Part shown: piece after piece, positions 1 to 13,900 of the stretch | Layout of the letters: every line of letters starts with the position of its first letter | Position numbering within the stretch: position 1 is the stretch's first letter | Origin: Smittia aterrima | Lineage: Eukaryota; Arthropoda; Insecta; Diptera; Chironomidae | DNA: 64,000 nucleotides | Direction: 5' to 3' | Assembly (NCBI GenBank): GCA_033063855.1 | Contig: CP093829.1 | Location: 22,351,537-22,415,536 of the forward strand | Program-made: the position numbers and the translations under genes | The notes under the pieces: generated by a model | Seen by the model: only the letters and a program-made list of their open reading frames with translations | Database searches by the model: none | Told to the model about the DNA's origin: nothing

Positions 1-2230
1 TCCTCTTGTGAAACTTGAACTGATTCACTGCTTCGTCGTGTGTCACATTCATAAATGATTGTCCATTGACCTCGAGAATTTGATCTCCAATCTTGAGAGG
101 AAGCGAAGAGGAAAAGGAAGTTTAAAAGTTTATTCTCGAAATAAATTCTAAAGATTTCTTACACATAAGCCTGCTCTGTCTGACACACTGTCCTTGTCAA
201 CGCCAGTCACATAAATTCCTAAGCCATACTCGATTCCACCTCGAATCATAAGACCTAAAGATTGACCAGGCTCTATCACGAGTTCAACACGTCGCACGCT
301 GTGGAAATAAGAAAATATTTCAATTTCATTTGAAACTTTAAGAAGATCATAACAAACCGTTCTCTTCGATCAGATCTTCGGCCTTCGAAGTCATAAGGAG
401 GTGAAGCAGGTCTACCATGTCGATCCATCCATGAGCATGTTTGTCGTGATGGTGGGGACAAGAGTGCTCCCGTCATTGGAGACGATTTGAAGATGTCACT
501 TGCACTTGCCGGCGGTCCAAAGCCGTGAAGCGATGTCGGCCCACGAACCGTCATCGATATTTGATGCGATGATTTTAAAATCTGTACACATCTCTTTTTT
601 CATGAGAATTTGTTGTTTTTGGGTTTTTATCGTTGGGATTTTATTTATGTTTTTTGTTTTTGGTTTAAGTCGCGATAGAAGGCCCCCAAACATACAGAAA
701 ACATAAAACAAGAGACCGTTGGGGGAAAGGAGAGAGCACAATAATAAAATGGCAATAGAAAGAGGAAAACGTGTTGCGAGCGAGGAGGCTCAGTGAAAAT
801 CAAAAGCATTTGTTGAAAAACCAACGGCAAAACTATTTATTTCACAGCCTGACGGAAAAACACAAATAAAACAAATAAATCCGTGGCTCAGCAAAATTTG
901 ATTTTGTAGTTTCAATAGAAATATTTTCCGACCTGTTCGTGATTAAATTTATTGAAGGATTTTTCATTCGTTGGCTAACAAAAATTTATTTTAATAAGAA
1001 AGCAATTTTACTCTTCGAATGAAAAGTCCTAAAAAATCGATTTCTTTGTAGCCATTTACACGGAAAACTCGTTTAATTTGATTATTTTATTCCAGAAAGA
1101 AAAACAAAACCGAAGAAATTACTTTAATTCGGATGAACTGAATGATTTGAAGGACAAATTAAAGGAAGAAAATAAAGAATTCTATTGCCAATGTTGTCTT
1201 GAAATCAAAAGCGAAAAATGGGAAATTGGATAAGAATGATAAGAAAATGTTTTCTAACTGAACCCACATGCGCAACAGTTTTAAACTCCAAACGAAAATA
1301 AATTTTATTTACCGCTAAAGCCTCATCGTGTGTCATTCCTGAGAAAGGTGTCCCGTTAACTTCCAGAATTGTATCACCAGGACGAAGTCCCGATCTCTCC
1401 GCAACCGATCGCTCTTCAACTCGAGAAATATAAATTCCAATGCCTACAAAGTGTCAAACATTTCAGAATCGATTGAAGAGTCAAAACATTCGCTGTCGTT
1501 ACCCGTTTCACGACCACCTTTTACACAAATACCAAAGCCATGAGTTCCATCTGGTTGCTGATCTCTTGACATTGTAACAGTTCGGGTGACCATCGAGCGG
1601 TCTCTTGTTCCTCGGTGATAATGTTGATGGGAAGATAACGAAACGGGAGGAGAACTTCTGCCATTCGTGTGCATGTGATGGAAGTTACTGGGCGTTGATG
1701 ATGCAGTCGTGGGAAACATTCGATCAGGTGACATTGCGCGAGCTTTATGACCATTCTGTTTATAAGGGTCAAGGTAAAGACCTCGATTTTTTTTAGAACT
1801 GGCGTCACCAGTTGAGTTAAAGTAGTAATGGGGTGAGTGAGAACGTTCGAGAATTGTATAAGAAGTTCCGGGAGGAGAGAAATATCGACTTGCACTAGTT
1901 GAAGAGCTTGTTGCACCACAGAGAGACCCAGTGCTGTTGCCAATAGTTCGCGCTCTATCGTATGAAATATCTTCGGCTTCGTAGCTGTTCCGGATGTGAG
2001 TCATGCTACTTGAGCCATACGATTGATTATAAATGGAATTCGCATTTCGTCGTTCACTTAGAGTCAATGGTGTCCAACGTTTGCTGACCGAGGCGTTCAA
2101 GGACGCAGAGTCTGTCGAAGATATTTTGTTATTAAAGTTCAATTTCATTAAGAAAAGTTTCTTTGTTTTTACCTAAGTCACAAAGTTCAGCATAATCATT
2201 AGCGACTCCAATGGACGATCCTAGTCGCAT
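1..2230 (-). CDS. dysc: Dyschronic/whirlin-type PDZ scaffold protein, 5' part (partial at left edge)
   Basis: Six exons read on the minus strand: 2230-2173, 2111-1503, 1443-1313, 581-358, 298-163 and 91 to beyond position 1. All have GT/AG junctions and the frame stays open for 416 codons. The N-terminal ~200 residues are Ser/His/Tyr-rich and disordered. PDZ1 starts about residue 205 (HGFGICVKGG, then GIYISRVEE, then GDTILEVNG) and is completed by the exon at 581. That exon continues with a linker whose SWMDRHGRPASPPYD resembles whirlin YTWVDPQGRSISPP. PDZ2 follows (LGLMIRGGIEYGLGIYVTGV, GDQILEVNG, HDEAV), very close to whirlin PDZ2. Whirlin is a stereocilia/synaptic scaffold; fly dyschronic controls Slowpoke channel level and circadian output. 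The donor at 162/161 gives a Cys in the PDZ2 GLCIGDQIL segment, where Lys is usual. The ATG at 2230 is the first in the exon, but an upstream coding exon cannot be excluded. The C-terminal half lies outside the window. Confidence 0.88.
582..1312 (-). other. Intron inside the PDZ1-coding region of the dysc-like gene
   Basis: The interval separates the exon ending in DEALA from the exon starting ILKSSHQ. Donor GCG|GTAAAT (1312/1311) and acceptor TACAG|ATTTT (583/582) are both phase 0. It is AT-rich. I see no convincing second gene in it. Confidence 0.75.
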
Positions 2231-3419
2231 TTCTTAATCTAGAAACAGAAGTAGAGCGTTGACACATTAATGAGCGAAGAGAAAAAAATGTCGTCAAATG
2301 ACAAAATTGACAATTCAGTCAAAAAAAAAAATCAATGTGAGTGACTTGTTTCTATAAAAATTCGAATAAGTTTACTAGGTCAACGATAGAGACATCATCG
2401 TCATCTAAGGCTCTTGAAAAAGATTACCATAGCTTATTGCACAAAACTTTCTTCGTGTCCTTAAAGCACGAACTTTTCACACACTCGACAGTCTACAAAG
2501 AATTGTTGCCAATTTATTCAGTTCGTATCAGATTATAAAAACGACTGGTAAATCTCCAATTGCAACAAGTTTGCAAAAATTGAATGTATTCGCTCACATA
2601 AGTAACACTTGCAGCGATAAATGAAAAATATATAGAAATCACTTTTCCCTTTTTCTTCGTGTGACGAATTTCCTTTCTCAAGGTAAGGCAAGACTTTCTA
2701 CGCAAAACAATTTAATGTCATTATCAATTGAACTCAAACTGAGACATTATTGTTCGCGTTTAAATATTTCATTATTGATTTGAATAGATGTCATCAACTT
2801 TACAGAATTTTCACTCGAGAAAATCATGAAAATAGAAAATTTCTTTTTCAATGTGGAAAGGAATTTTTGTACAAAATCAAAACATTCATTTTTTTTTCAT
2901 GGCCAACAAAAATGTTTAATTATCATTCACCTAACACGATATTGGATGAAAATTTCTTTTTAGCTGGTTTTCTCATGCACTCGTCTGTTTGATAGAAGCT
3001 TTTCATTTTTTTTCTTCCTTATTCAAGTTTAAAGACTTCTGTCTCGGAGTGGAAAATAATTTTTCCTTTTTAATCAGAAACGAGCTGAAAAAGCTCTTCT
3101 CGATATTATTCGACAGTTGATCTCATTTCGATTTAATCCTTTAGATGATCAAAACTTTCACAATTTGTTGACGACACTATGTCAAAGGATGAAGCATGTT
3201 TTCAATTTTTCACAATTTTCTCAGATTTTCACAACTTTTCTTTAGCATTACTTTTAGCAAACTCTCTCTCTTAGCAGATCCTTTTTTTCCTTTTTTGTAT
3301 CCGCGACATCTGACGAGTTGAACCGATTCAAAAACTGGCACAAACACAAACGCAAATTGAACTCACCACTGAGAGACAGAGATAGAAACATTTCGCGATT
3401 TCGAGTCGCAAACAACGAA
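2231..3419. other. Intergenic region between divergent dysc and haywire
   Basis: About 1.2 kb of AT-rich DNA that must hold the 5' UTR and promoter of haywire (plus) and perhaps the upstream promoter of dysc (minus). Only short ORFs without recognisable domains occur. There is no repeat or RNA gene I can support. Confidence 0.6.
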
Positions 3420-5824
3420 ATGTCAAAGAAATATTATTCAAAAGGCAGCAAGAAGCGTCGAGCTGAGGATGAATATGATTTACAAACAATTCTTGATGAT
3501 GACGCATCGAATGACGGTGGAGATACGGCTGAACCAAAGGCAGCAGCACGAAATGCAGAGACAAGTGATATTGGAGTAAGAGATTTCATAATTTTTGTCA
3601 ATCGAAAGTTACTAAGTTTTTTATTCAGGCCGTAGAAGACGAATATGGAGCAAAAGATTATCGAAATCAACTGGAATTGAAGGTTGACTACGCAAGCAGA
3701 CCTTTGTACGTCGCTCCTAATGGTCACATCTTCCTTGAAACATTCTCGCCTGTTTACAAGAACGCACATGATTTCCTGATCGCAATATCTGAACCAGTTT
3801 GTCGGCCGGAACATGTTCACGAGTATAAGTTGACAGCTTACAGTCTTTACGCAGCCGTCTCTGTTGGTCTTCAAACTCACGACATTGTTGAATATCTCAG
3901 ACGACTTTGCAAGACTTCAATTCCAAAAGGAATCGAAGAGTTTATCAGACTTTGCACACTGTCTTACGGAAAAGTTAAGCTCGTGTTGAAGCACAACAAA
4001 TATTTCATCGAAAGTCCACATCCAGAGATCCTTCAAAAACTTCTGAAAGATCCAGTGATTCAACAATGTCGTTTAAAACGAGAAGAAGGAGCTGACGAGG
4101 AATTCATCAAAACACAACAAAATATGAAAGGTGTAAGCTTCGGACAGAAAACAGGTCCAGCAGCAATTGAAGCTCCTCCTGGTGATGGAGAAACTGCTGA
4201 AGGAGAAACAGTAGCAGTGCCTGAAGACATCACAAAGTTCTACGATAAAATCGATAACGAGGAGGAAGAAGAAGTGAACTTGGAAACTGTCTCATTCGAA
4301 GTTGATCAAGAGAAAATTGAAATTATTCAAAAGCGATGCATTGAAATTGATCATCCTCTTCTGGCTGAATACGATTTCCGTAACGATACAATCAACAAGG
4401 ACATAAATATCGATTTGAAGCCAGCAGCAGTTCTTCGTCCATATCAAGAAAAGAGTTTACGCAAAATGTTTGGCAACGGTCGAGCAAGATCAGGTGTGAT
4501 CGTTCTTCCTTGTGGAGCTGGAAAATCACTTGTTGGTGTCACAGCTTGCTGCACTGTTCGTAAACGCGCTCTCGTTCTTTGCAACAGTGGAGTATCCGTC
4601 GAACAATGGAAGCAACAGTTTAAAATGTGGAGCACTGCTGATGACAGTATGATTTGTCGATTCACTTCAGAAGCAAAGGATAAACCGATGGGCTGTGGAG
4701 TTCTCGTGACAACTTATTCAATGATCACACACACGCAAAAGCGATCGTGGGAAGCTGAACAAACAATGAAATGGTTGCAAGAACAAGAATGGGGAATTAT
4801 GGTTCTTGATGAAGTCCACACGATTCCAGCAAAAATGTTCCGAAGAGTCCTCACAATCGTTCAAAGTCATTGCAAGCTCGGATTGACAGCGACATTGCTT
4901 CGTGAAGATGACAAGATCGCTGATTTAAATTTCCTGATTGGACCCAAGTTATACGAAGCTAATTGGTTGGAACTTCAGAAGAATGGGTACATCGCAAGAG
5001 TACAGTGCGCTGAGGTTTGGTGTCCAATGACAGCTGAGTTCTACCGCGAATACCTCGTGACGAAGACGTCAAAGAAAATGCTTCTTTATGTAATGAATCC
5101 AAGCAAGTTCCGAATGTGTCAATATCTGATTCACTATCACGAGAAGAGAGGCGACAAAACGATCGTTTTCAGTGACAACGTTTTTGCTTTGAAGCATTAC
5201 GCAATCAAGATGAACAAGCCTTACATTTATGGACCAACTCTCCAAAACGAGAGAATTCAAATTCTGCAGAACTTCAAGTTCAATCCAAAGGTCAACACAA
5301 TCTTCGTCAGTAAAGTTGCTGACACAAGTTTCGATCTTCCCGAAGCTAATGTGTTGATTCAGATCTCTTCGCATGGAGGTTCACGTCGTCAGGAAGCTCA
5401 GCGTCTTGGTCGAATCTTGAGAGCTAAGAAAGGATCATTTGCTGAAGAGTACAATGCTTTCTTCTACACGCTCGTCTCACAAGACACAATGGAGATGAGT
5501 TATTCACGAAAGCGTCAGCGTTTCTTGGTCAATCAAGGCTACGCTTACAAAGTCATTACACATCTTGCTGGAATGGAAGAAGATCCGAATCTCTTCTACA
5601 ACACACGCGAGGAACAAGGTCAGCTGTTGCAGCAAGTTCTCGCTGCTTCTGATATCGATTGCGAGGATGAACGAATTCCTGGCGAAGGAGGACCTCCAAG
5701 ACCAGGAACATCGCGCAAAACTGGTGGATTCAGTTCGCTGTCTGGAGCCGACAATGAAGTTTACTTTGAACACAAGAAGAGAAGCAACGTTCAACATCCT
5801 TTGTTCAAGCGATTCCGTTCTTAA
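3420..5824 (+). CDS. hay: TFIIH XPB/ERCC3 DNA helicase-translocase (haywire)
   Basis: Two exons, 3420-3575 and 3629-5824, with a phase-0 53-nt intron (GGA|GTAAGA...TTCAG|GCC). The product is 783 residues, close to human XPB (782) and fly Haywire. XPB is the ATP-dependent DNA translocase of TFIIH, needed for promoter opening and nucleotide excision repair. Visible motifs: Walker A in LPCGAGKSLVG, DEVH box in VLDEVHTIPA, motif III GLTATLL followed directly by the XPB RED motif (REDDK), and motif VI QEAQRLGRILRAK. The N-terminal damage-recognition domain and the acidic stretch (DNEEEEEVN) before the helicase core are present. The ATG at 3420 is chosen because MSKKYYSKGSKKRR matches the basic start of the family; upstream in-frame codons lack such similarity. 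It converges with Derlin-1 across 171 bp. Nothing suggests a defect. Confidence 0.97.
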
Positions 5825-5854
5825 ATATAAGTTTTTCTGTTCAAGGTTTCAGGA

Positions 5855-5860
5855 AATAAA
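5855..5860 (+). promoter_or_regulatory. Polyadenylation signal AATAAA for haywire
   Basis: Canonical AATAAA 31 nt after the haywire stop codon, in the 171-bp convergent interval shared with Derlin-1. Confidence 0.6.
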
Positions 5861-5995
5861 AAATTTGTTTCTGATTAAATTTTCTTTTATTATTCTCCAT
5901 AACGTTAATCACTCACTTCAAACAAACAGAGAATCTTTTTCGATACAAAATAAACGAATCTCAAAGTCGTTCGAATTTATCTTGGATTAGCTAAT

Positions 5996-6845
5996 TTAGT
6001 CTCCAAGTCTATGGCCGGTTCCGCCAAACACTCTTCGTCTCTCTGGTTGAGGATCAACTCTACCTTCTGGCGCAAGTCCAAATACACCTGATGGACGGAC
6101 GTCGGGGTAATATCTTTTGATGAATGAAGGCGTATCGAGCCAATTGGCACCACCAAGCTCTTGTGGATATGTGAACTTGAGGAAAAAGTAGAGATGACCA
6201 ACAAGAATCCCGACGACAGCGAACAAAGATCCATTTGACATCAACATGTTGAAGCCGAGAAGTACCCAAGGCAAGTACATTGCCTTGAATCGTGTTCCAA
6301 ACCAGAAACTGACGATAGTATCTCTGTTAAGTTGGCACCACACGTAGAGAACGGAGAGAACCATTGGATCCATCAAGAACTAAAAGAAAATGATTTATGA
6401 AAAAGATTCCACATCAAGCAAGATTTATTGACTTACGGGGAACGAAGCGAAGATTCCTACAATAGCACAGCATAGCCAGTTGAAGATCAGCAAGTATAAA
6501 TAATCTCCGGGACTTCCCAAGTAGTGATCTTTTTCAAGACGCGAAGAATAATTGTAAAGGAAAAAGCAATTCATCAGGAAGTGGAATCCAGTTGGATAAA
6601 AGAAAAGTGAGGTAGCGAGTCGCCAGATCTAAAAGAAACAAAATTAGAATTAAAACTCAACCACCTGATGATCTTTAGTGAGAACGAACCTGAAACTTTT
6701 GAAACACAAAGATCGAGTCTAAGTAGAGATATGCAGCCGGAATAATTCCAAGCTTCGCACCGACTGAGAACGCCAATGTAGCAGACAGCCAGTACCTCGT
6801 GAATTGGGGTACACTTTTGTACCAAGTCTGGAAGTCAGACGACAT
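5996..6845 (-). CDS. Der-1: Derlin-1, ER-associated degradation membrane protein
   Basis: Three exons on the minus strand, 6845-6690, 6628-6437 and 6379-5996, all in phase 0, giving 243 residues (family about 245-250). Derlins are rhomboid pseudoproteases of the ER membrane that help dislocate misfolded proteins to p97/VCP and the proteasome. The sequence shows the characteristic N-terminus (MSSDFQTWYKSVPQFTRYW), several hydrophobic segments, the DPMVLSVLYVWCQLN and FWFGTRFKA segments of the derlin rhomboid fold, and a C-terminal SHP box (FGGTGHRLGD) that binds p97. No catalytic Ser/His pair of active rhomboids is expected or seen. It converges with haywire and diverges from Nipped-B across 1.1 kb. 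The start at 6845 matches the usual derlin N-terminus. Confidence 0.96.
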
Positions 6846-7950
6846 TCTGGTTTGTTGTATTAGCAGCTGCTTAGGATGACAATCGAAAAATTTCACAACA
6901 GACCACGTCAGAGAACTTTAATAAATTTGTTTTAAATTACTAATCCTCACAAGTTTTCACGAGTTTGGATGAAGAACTTTGATAAACTAAGATTTGATGC
7001 GTTTCTGACTTTTAATTCAATTAATTTTAGGAATATTTCAAAGAAATTGTTGTTTCGGAATTAATTCGTGTTGAAATGGTGAAAACAAATGCAATGACTT
7101 CAAAGTTTCCAAGTGAGGAATTTTTTGAATGAAAATATTTTAAGATTATTGTTTATAATATCGTGATAAGGAGATCTTCTTATCTTTAATATGATCTTAA
7201 GAAAATATTTGTCAACTATTGAATTAAATATATTTTAAAGCTCCAGCTTGTAATTTTAGAAGACACTGAATAAATCAACTTCAGCATAACAAATCTTGTT
7301 AACTTAAATCAAAAAATAGTCCGCACTCCCTCGTTTCGATTAAAAACTCATCTCAAGGCCCGCGATGATGCCAGGTGCCGAAGTTCTGTAACTTCTTGGG
7401 ACAGTCTCCATTAGCAAAACGAATTTCGAAGAAAATTAGAAGATAAACAAGTTAAGAGAGCATTTCAAGCATTGAAATAAGTTCTATTCCTTATTAAGTC
7501 GTTCCGCGCACCAACAAAAGCCATTTGATTCGTGGAAAGCGCGAAGGAAAATGCAAATTTGAGTGAAAAGTAAGAAATTGTCCAATTTGTGAGAAGCGAA
7601 AACAATTTTATCAAAATATTGGCGCTAAACAGTTTAGAAACGAATCGAGACTTAAACTAATTTCGTTAGTCAGTGAGGACAGTCATTTAAAATTGCACAA
7701 TTGCATTGGCGACCGTCGAAAACTGCTGGAATCGCTAAATATCATTGATTGTTTGTATTGGAAAAAGTAGAGCGGAGAAACTTTGTCGGGATACGAGAAT
7801 TTTTGCGAAAAAACTGTTTTCATTTATAAAAGTCGCGATAGCTTAGAACTTTTAAACTTATGCAATTCGATAAGGCGAACAAAAAGATTGATCCCGCCTT
7901 AGAATCTAATCGACTTTTCTCATCCAGTAAGATGCAAACTACTGTCCATT
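6846..7950. other. Divergent intergenic region between Derlin-1 and Nipped-B
   Basis: About 1.1 kb holding both promoters. No ORF of interest. A GC-richer island near 7350-7430 contains a short perfect hairpin (GAAGTT, loop CTGT, AACTTC). I cannot assign it to an RNA gene. Confidence 0.55.
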
Positions 7951-10900
7951 ATGAACGATAAGGACATACCGGTGACAACACTAGCTGGACTTACCAGTTT
8001 GTCAGATTGTAAGTATTCAGTTGATGTCGTTGTGAAAAGTGATTAAAAATATCTCTGAACTTTTAGTATTGAGCGAGTTACCACTTTCTGATACTTTGCC
8101 ATCGCACTCAAACCAACACAAGTCTCTTCTGTTCCACCCGAGAGTCGCCGAAGAGGCAACCAATTTGCTCAGTCAAAGAGATGATGAGCTCATTCAGCAG
8201 CTCGTCAATGCTATCGAGCAAACCAACTCAAGTCATATGTGAGTGCAATTAAAAAATATCTGTGCATTAGATTTTACTTTGTTGTTGATTACTTTTAGTG
8301 AAATCAAACCTGACTTTGTTGTCAATGAGGAGTTAAGTACGAATGATTCACCGCACTTGCTCAGAGTGATTCAATCTTATAAACCGAACGTGTTTAATAG
8401 CAACGTCTACAACCAGAAATACGGTAAGACCAGTAAACCTGTAAAATCCTTTAACATCAGCGATGTCTGTGTGATCGCTTCGTGAACCATATTTTAACAT
8501 AAAGGTCCCTTCATTTGGCTTTATTTACATTTCGTTATCATTTCAACCATCATTATTTCGCTAGCCATAGACTTATCATTAGATATCGTCCAAATTTTGG
8601 TCCCAATCCCAGCTCAGAATTTTGTTTTATTTCTTTTTTTAGTTAATCCCATTGCATCATCACACTTTCACAATGCACCTCAAGAAACACTCACCCAAAA
8701 CTACTCATTACATCCCAATCCGATGCAAGCGAACAGCTACGATGCATCTTTTGCTTCCGTCAATAATTTTAATAACTTTGATCAATCACACCAATTTCCT
8801 CTGCAATATCAACAACAAACGCAACAATCGTTTGATCAACAATTTGAAGGAGGTGGTGCTCACGTTCAGCAGCAGCAGTTTATTGAACAATCTTCCGCTG
8901 GTCAGCAGCATCAAGCTATAAATAACGGATCAACATCGGGCTACCAACACAGCATCAACGATTTGTTAGTTCAACCGACAGCAACACTTCAACAAAATCT
9001 GTTTAGCAGTCAAGACGCAGTCGCATCAAATCAGTCTGTGAGTGGAATAATTTTAGCTTTCTTTTCAAGGTCTAATGAAATTATTCTTTTTAGTCTTATA
9101 ACATTGCACAACTACTTGAGCCTGCAGTCAGCGGCTCCGGTAATAACTCAGTTCACGAGCAAAATCTCACAGGCTTCTACCAGAACAATCTCCAACCGCA
9201 GCAAATTGCGTCTTCCTCCAGCACACCCTCACAAGCATTTACGACAATCGATCAAACTCAGTTCCAACAAGGCGCTGCGAAAGTCGAACAAAACCATTTC
9301 AATAACAATCTGCAGCAGACGAAAATGGAGTCGCCCGCAAAGAATAATCATCAACAACAATTCAATCAACAGCAGCCACAACTTAACAACATGCATTTAC
9401 GAAATAAAACGAACGATGTCACTCCTCAAAAGACAGCGCCTCGTAACAATGAATATCTTGAGCAGCAGCAACAACAACGACCGTCTCCGGCACAAGGCAC
9501 AACAGCGCCAGAAACCAATCATAAGAATGATGAAGTGCCAAAGCAGAACAGTATTACAAAAGTGAAGTCACCTGTAATGATGGAGACGTACGATCTGTCG
9601 GACTTGGGAGCGATCAACCTCGAGAGCCTGAATCTCAAGCAAGTCTTCATTCCGTTGTCAAAAGTCAAAGTGAGTGCTGAAGAGCAACAGAGTATGGAGG
9701 ATTTCAGTAGTGACTTGTTTAGTCAAATGAAAGAAGATGAGAAGAAAGCTCCTATAAAACGAAAGTTCCCTAAAGAACTCGAAGTGATGGAAACGTTCAA
9801 CCAACCGAAGCTGAGACGTATCGAAAAGAAACTTGCTCCTGTTATTCAAAAGCTAAGCAATGAGGAACTCATGAAGACCAATACGTACATCCGTTTCAAT
9901 TCGTTTATGGAGAAAGTTTTCGAGCAACTCGATGACACTGAGCTTTTAAGCATGGACGACAACGATGAGAACCTTGAATGCGTAACGTCTTCGTTGCTAT
10001 CGAACATCAGCGCGGAGGCAGCTAAGCTGAAAGCTAGAGCCTCGATCGATGCAATTCCTGAAGAGAAACTAACGCTTCTAATCAGTTATGCAATGCGCAG
10101 TATTCTCTCTGCGAAGAACCTTAGTGCTGGACCTGATTTGTCTGATGATCTTGTGGCAGAAGACTGTCTCGAGAAGATTCTTAATGCTATCGAAGCAGCT
10201 TTACTAATCTGCAACATTTATACTTCGAAAGACACAAAGTTCCTTCAAGAAGACAACATCGACACGATCATCAAGTTTGTTCAATTCCAACTGCGTGAAA
10301 CTATCTTCCCATCCTACGATCCAGTGTACACTATCGAAACGAAGAAAAAGACGGAAAAAGCACAAAATAAGAAGAAGCAAAACAACCAGCAAAAAGGCAT
10401 CACGGCTCTCTACACGAAAATTGTCGAGCTGTCAAAGTTGTTTGTGAGATTGTTCAATAAGTTTCATTTTGTCGACACGATTATTATTCATGCGAGTTCG
10501 CTTGGTGTCGAGCCTTTCTTTGTTGACAACATCGAGACACTCCAATTTGTATGTCTGGACCTCGTAACCTCGGTGAGTGAATATAAAGAAACGTAAAATT
10601 TTATTATTACTCACTTTCCATGATTTATTTTTAGATTTTCCAAAATGAAAAATACAAACATCATCGACACAACATCCTGAACGATATTCTCTCTTCTGTT
10701 GATCGTCTGCCGCACTCGAAACGTAATCTTCGTCCATATAAACTTATGAACAATGGTGGTAACATTCAGATGATGACAGCACTTGTTCTACAACTCATTC
10801 AATGTTCGGTCCTCCTGCCTGATGAGCTTCATGAAGATGAACGATTTTCAAAAAAGAGAAACTCTGAGAGCCGACAAAAGATCGATCGCGATAGTTTCAT

Positions 10901-13900
10901 GATCGATAAATATAAGACAGCGACAAGTATCGGAGGAAATTTCATCCAAACCTTCCTCAACAAATGCAAAAGCCGTGCAACAGAAACAGATTTCCGTCCC
11001 CTCTTCGAGAACTTCATTCAAGATCTGCTCACAACTGTTAACAAGCCAGAATGGCCGGCCAGTGAATTGCTTCTAACACTTCTCGGAACACTTCTCGTGA
11101 AGTACATGGCTGATAAATCAGTTGACCAATCAATTCGAGTTGTATCGCTTGAATATCTCGGGCTAGTAGCTGCCCGCTTACGGAAAGATACAGTGAAAGC
11201 TCGAAATCGTGTTAAGACCATGGACGAGCTGATCAAATGCATTAAAATCGAACAGGAGAAAGATGGAGAGGAGTCAGACGAGGAAGCAATGTTTGAGATT
11301 GATCCAGAGGAAGAGCGAACAGAATTCCTTCAAAAGATTCTTCTAGATTACCTTACACTTAACAGCCAAGAAGAGAATCCAGTTTGGAATCATGCTCGTC
11401 ACTTTTATTTAACAACATGGTTCCACGACATCCAACGGCGGAAGAAAGAGATTAATGATGGAGCGAAAGGCTATGCAAGTCGAAAGAAGCAAAACAAGAA
11501 GAAAAAGAAATATGAAAGCGACGAATCAAGTGAATCTGATGTTCAAGAAGTGCGCGAGGTTGACCAAGAGCTCAATCGTGAAATCTTTAAAGTTCTTGAC
11601 GAACGCAAAAGATATCTGATGAGTAAAATTGCGCCGTTCAAGAAATCAACTCGAGATGTCGTCGACTTGAAAACTTATCTTGATTACGACAACGCTAATC
11701 TCATCGCGCAATATTTAGCAAGCAAGCGACGTTTTTCCCAAAGTTTCGATATTTACCTGAAGAAGATCATTTTGGTAGTTCGAGAGCCTGTCGTCGCAAT
11801 CCGCACACGAGCCATGAAATGCCTGGGAAACATTGTCGAAGTGGACCAATCGATTCTCACGCGAAAAGACATGCAAATTGGAGTTCATCAGAAGCTCCTT
11901 GATGCAGCTATTTCTGTTCGAGAAGCAGCTGTTGATCTCGTCGGAAAATATATTCTTACCGATCGATCGCTTGTTGATCAATACTACGAGATGATTGCAC
12001 CAAGAATCCTCGACACTGGAGTCTCAGTTCGAAAGCGAGTAATTAAAATCCTTCGTGACATCTGCGCTGAGTTTCCAGATCATCATAAAATCCCAGATAT
12101 CTGCATCAAAATGCTCCGAAGAGTTAATGACGAAGAAAACATCCAAAAGTTGGTGATGGAAGTTTTCATGACGATGTGGTTCACGCCCTGTCATGATAAC
12201 GATAAGGTGAGAACATCTCTCATTGTTTTCTTAATCAAAATAATTAATTATTTCGTTCTAGGATGGAATTCGTCGAAAATGTGAACAAATCATCGACGTG
12301 GAATTATCATCGCAAGAGAAAGGTTTTCATGGATTGCTAAAAACGGTAAATTCACCAAATAAACTTAAACGTTATAGACTTCCTAACAAGTAATGTCGTT
12401 TCAGGTCTTTGAGCCAAAGGAAAGCAAAAATGATGACACCAAAGGAAAGAAAGAAATCCCACCGACGCTAGTTCGTTCCTGTCAACAGATCGTTAATGGT
12501 TTAGTTAACGCACTCATGGATTTAGAAAAGACAAACGGTGCTCGACTTGTCGGTTGTGTAACTGCTCTTCACTCATTCGCGCAAATTAGACCACAACTGC
12601 TCGTAGAGCATGCGATCTCACTTGAACCGTACTTGAACATCAAATGTGTCTCAAATGAGAAGATCAAGTTCATCAGCTTATTGGCAGAGATCCTTGAACA
12701 TGTAAGTTTGGCTAATTGATTCATTTTCAAGACCAATTCTTTAATAATATTTCTCAGGTTGTACCTTTGATGGAGCATCCAGGAGAGGCCTTCCTATCGG
12801 AGCTCGAAGCTCATCTAATGATGTTGATTGTCTCATCAAGGCAAATTGTCGTCGTCAGTTGTGTAGCTTGTCTCGGATCAGTTATTAACAAGATCACAAA
12901 GAATTATCAGCTTGTTCGAGATTGTTTTTCCAAGTAAGAATTTTTTTTTTCTTCGCTAGTTCAATTTCTCTAAAAATTCTTTCTTTACTTTAGAATCTAC
13001 ACGCGAGCTCTTGTCCAATCAAAGGATCTATTGCTGAGAAATCCAAATATCTCTGAGGACCAAATCTACACACCTGTGTTTCGTCGAGGAATATTTACGG
13101 TCGGATTGCTCATGCGATATTTCGACTTTAGTAGACCTGATGTGAATGGATCTGGGACGAACGAGAGAAGTAAATATTTCTTCATTGAATTTCACAAAAT
13201 TTTATCTACAACTTCTCAAAATCTTTTAGATCGTTTGTCACCTAAAATCTGTGATGAAGTCTTCGAAACGCTCTTTTATTTCTTGAGCAGCAACATTCAG
13301 CCATTACAACGAGAAATTCTCCAAGCTCTTGGATACTTCTGCGTCACGAACTGTGAATATCTTACACGACAAGACATTCGCGACTACTACAACTACCTGC
13401 TTGGTCGCGTCTGCGATCAGAACGAGCTGAAGATCATGGTGCTGAAAAATGTTTTGCTTTATCTTATGGAAGAAGAGAATAAGATGACGCGAAATGATAA
13501 AGATTGTAAGTTTAATTTTTAAGCTTATTGGACTTTCAATAATTAAACTTTTAATTCCTCAGGGCAAACTCAATCAAAGACTGAAGATCTGAAAGAGATG
13601 GGCGACATATCATCAGGAATGTCTAGTCGTGTGATTCAAATCTACTTAAAAGAGATTCTTAATTGCTTCCTTAATGGCGATTTCAACGTTCGTGTCATGG
13701 CAATGCGCGTAATCGAGATTGTCCTTCGTCAAGGCTTGGTGCATCCAGTACAAATCGTTCCTTATCTCATCTGCCTCAGCACCGATCCTGAAACGGAGGT
13801 AAGATTGAATCTTAAACTAATCTATTCAGATTGTAATTATAATTATTTTTATCTTAGGCATCGCACAGCGCTGATCGTCATCTACAAGAAATCGATAAAC

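Noticed and set aside
1081..1219. Plus-strand 45-codon open stretch after an acceptor-like TTCCAG in the dysc intron
   Set aside because: Short, Lys/Asn/Glu-rich, antisense to the host gene and with no partner exon found.
7350..7430. GC-richer island with a C-box-like GATGATG and a small hairpin, considered as a snoRNA
   Set aside because: No D box or H/ACA arrangement and no complete snoRNA fold visible. Probably promoter or UTR sequence.
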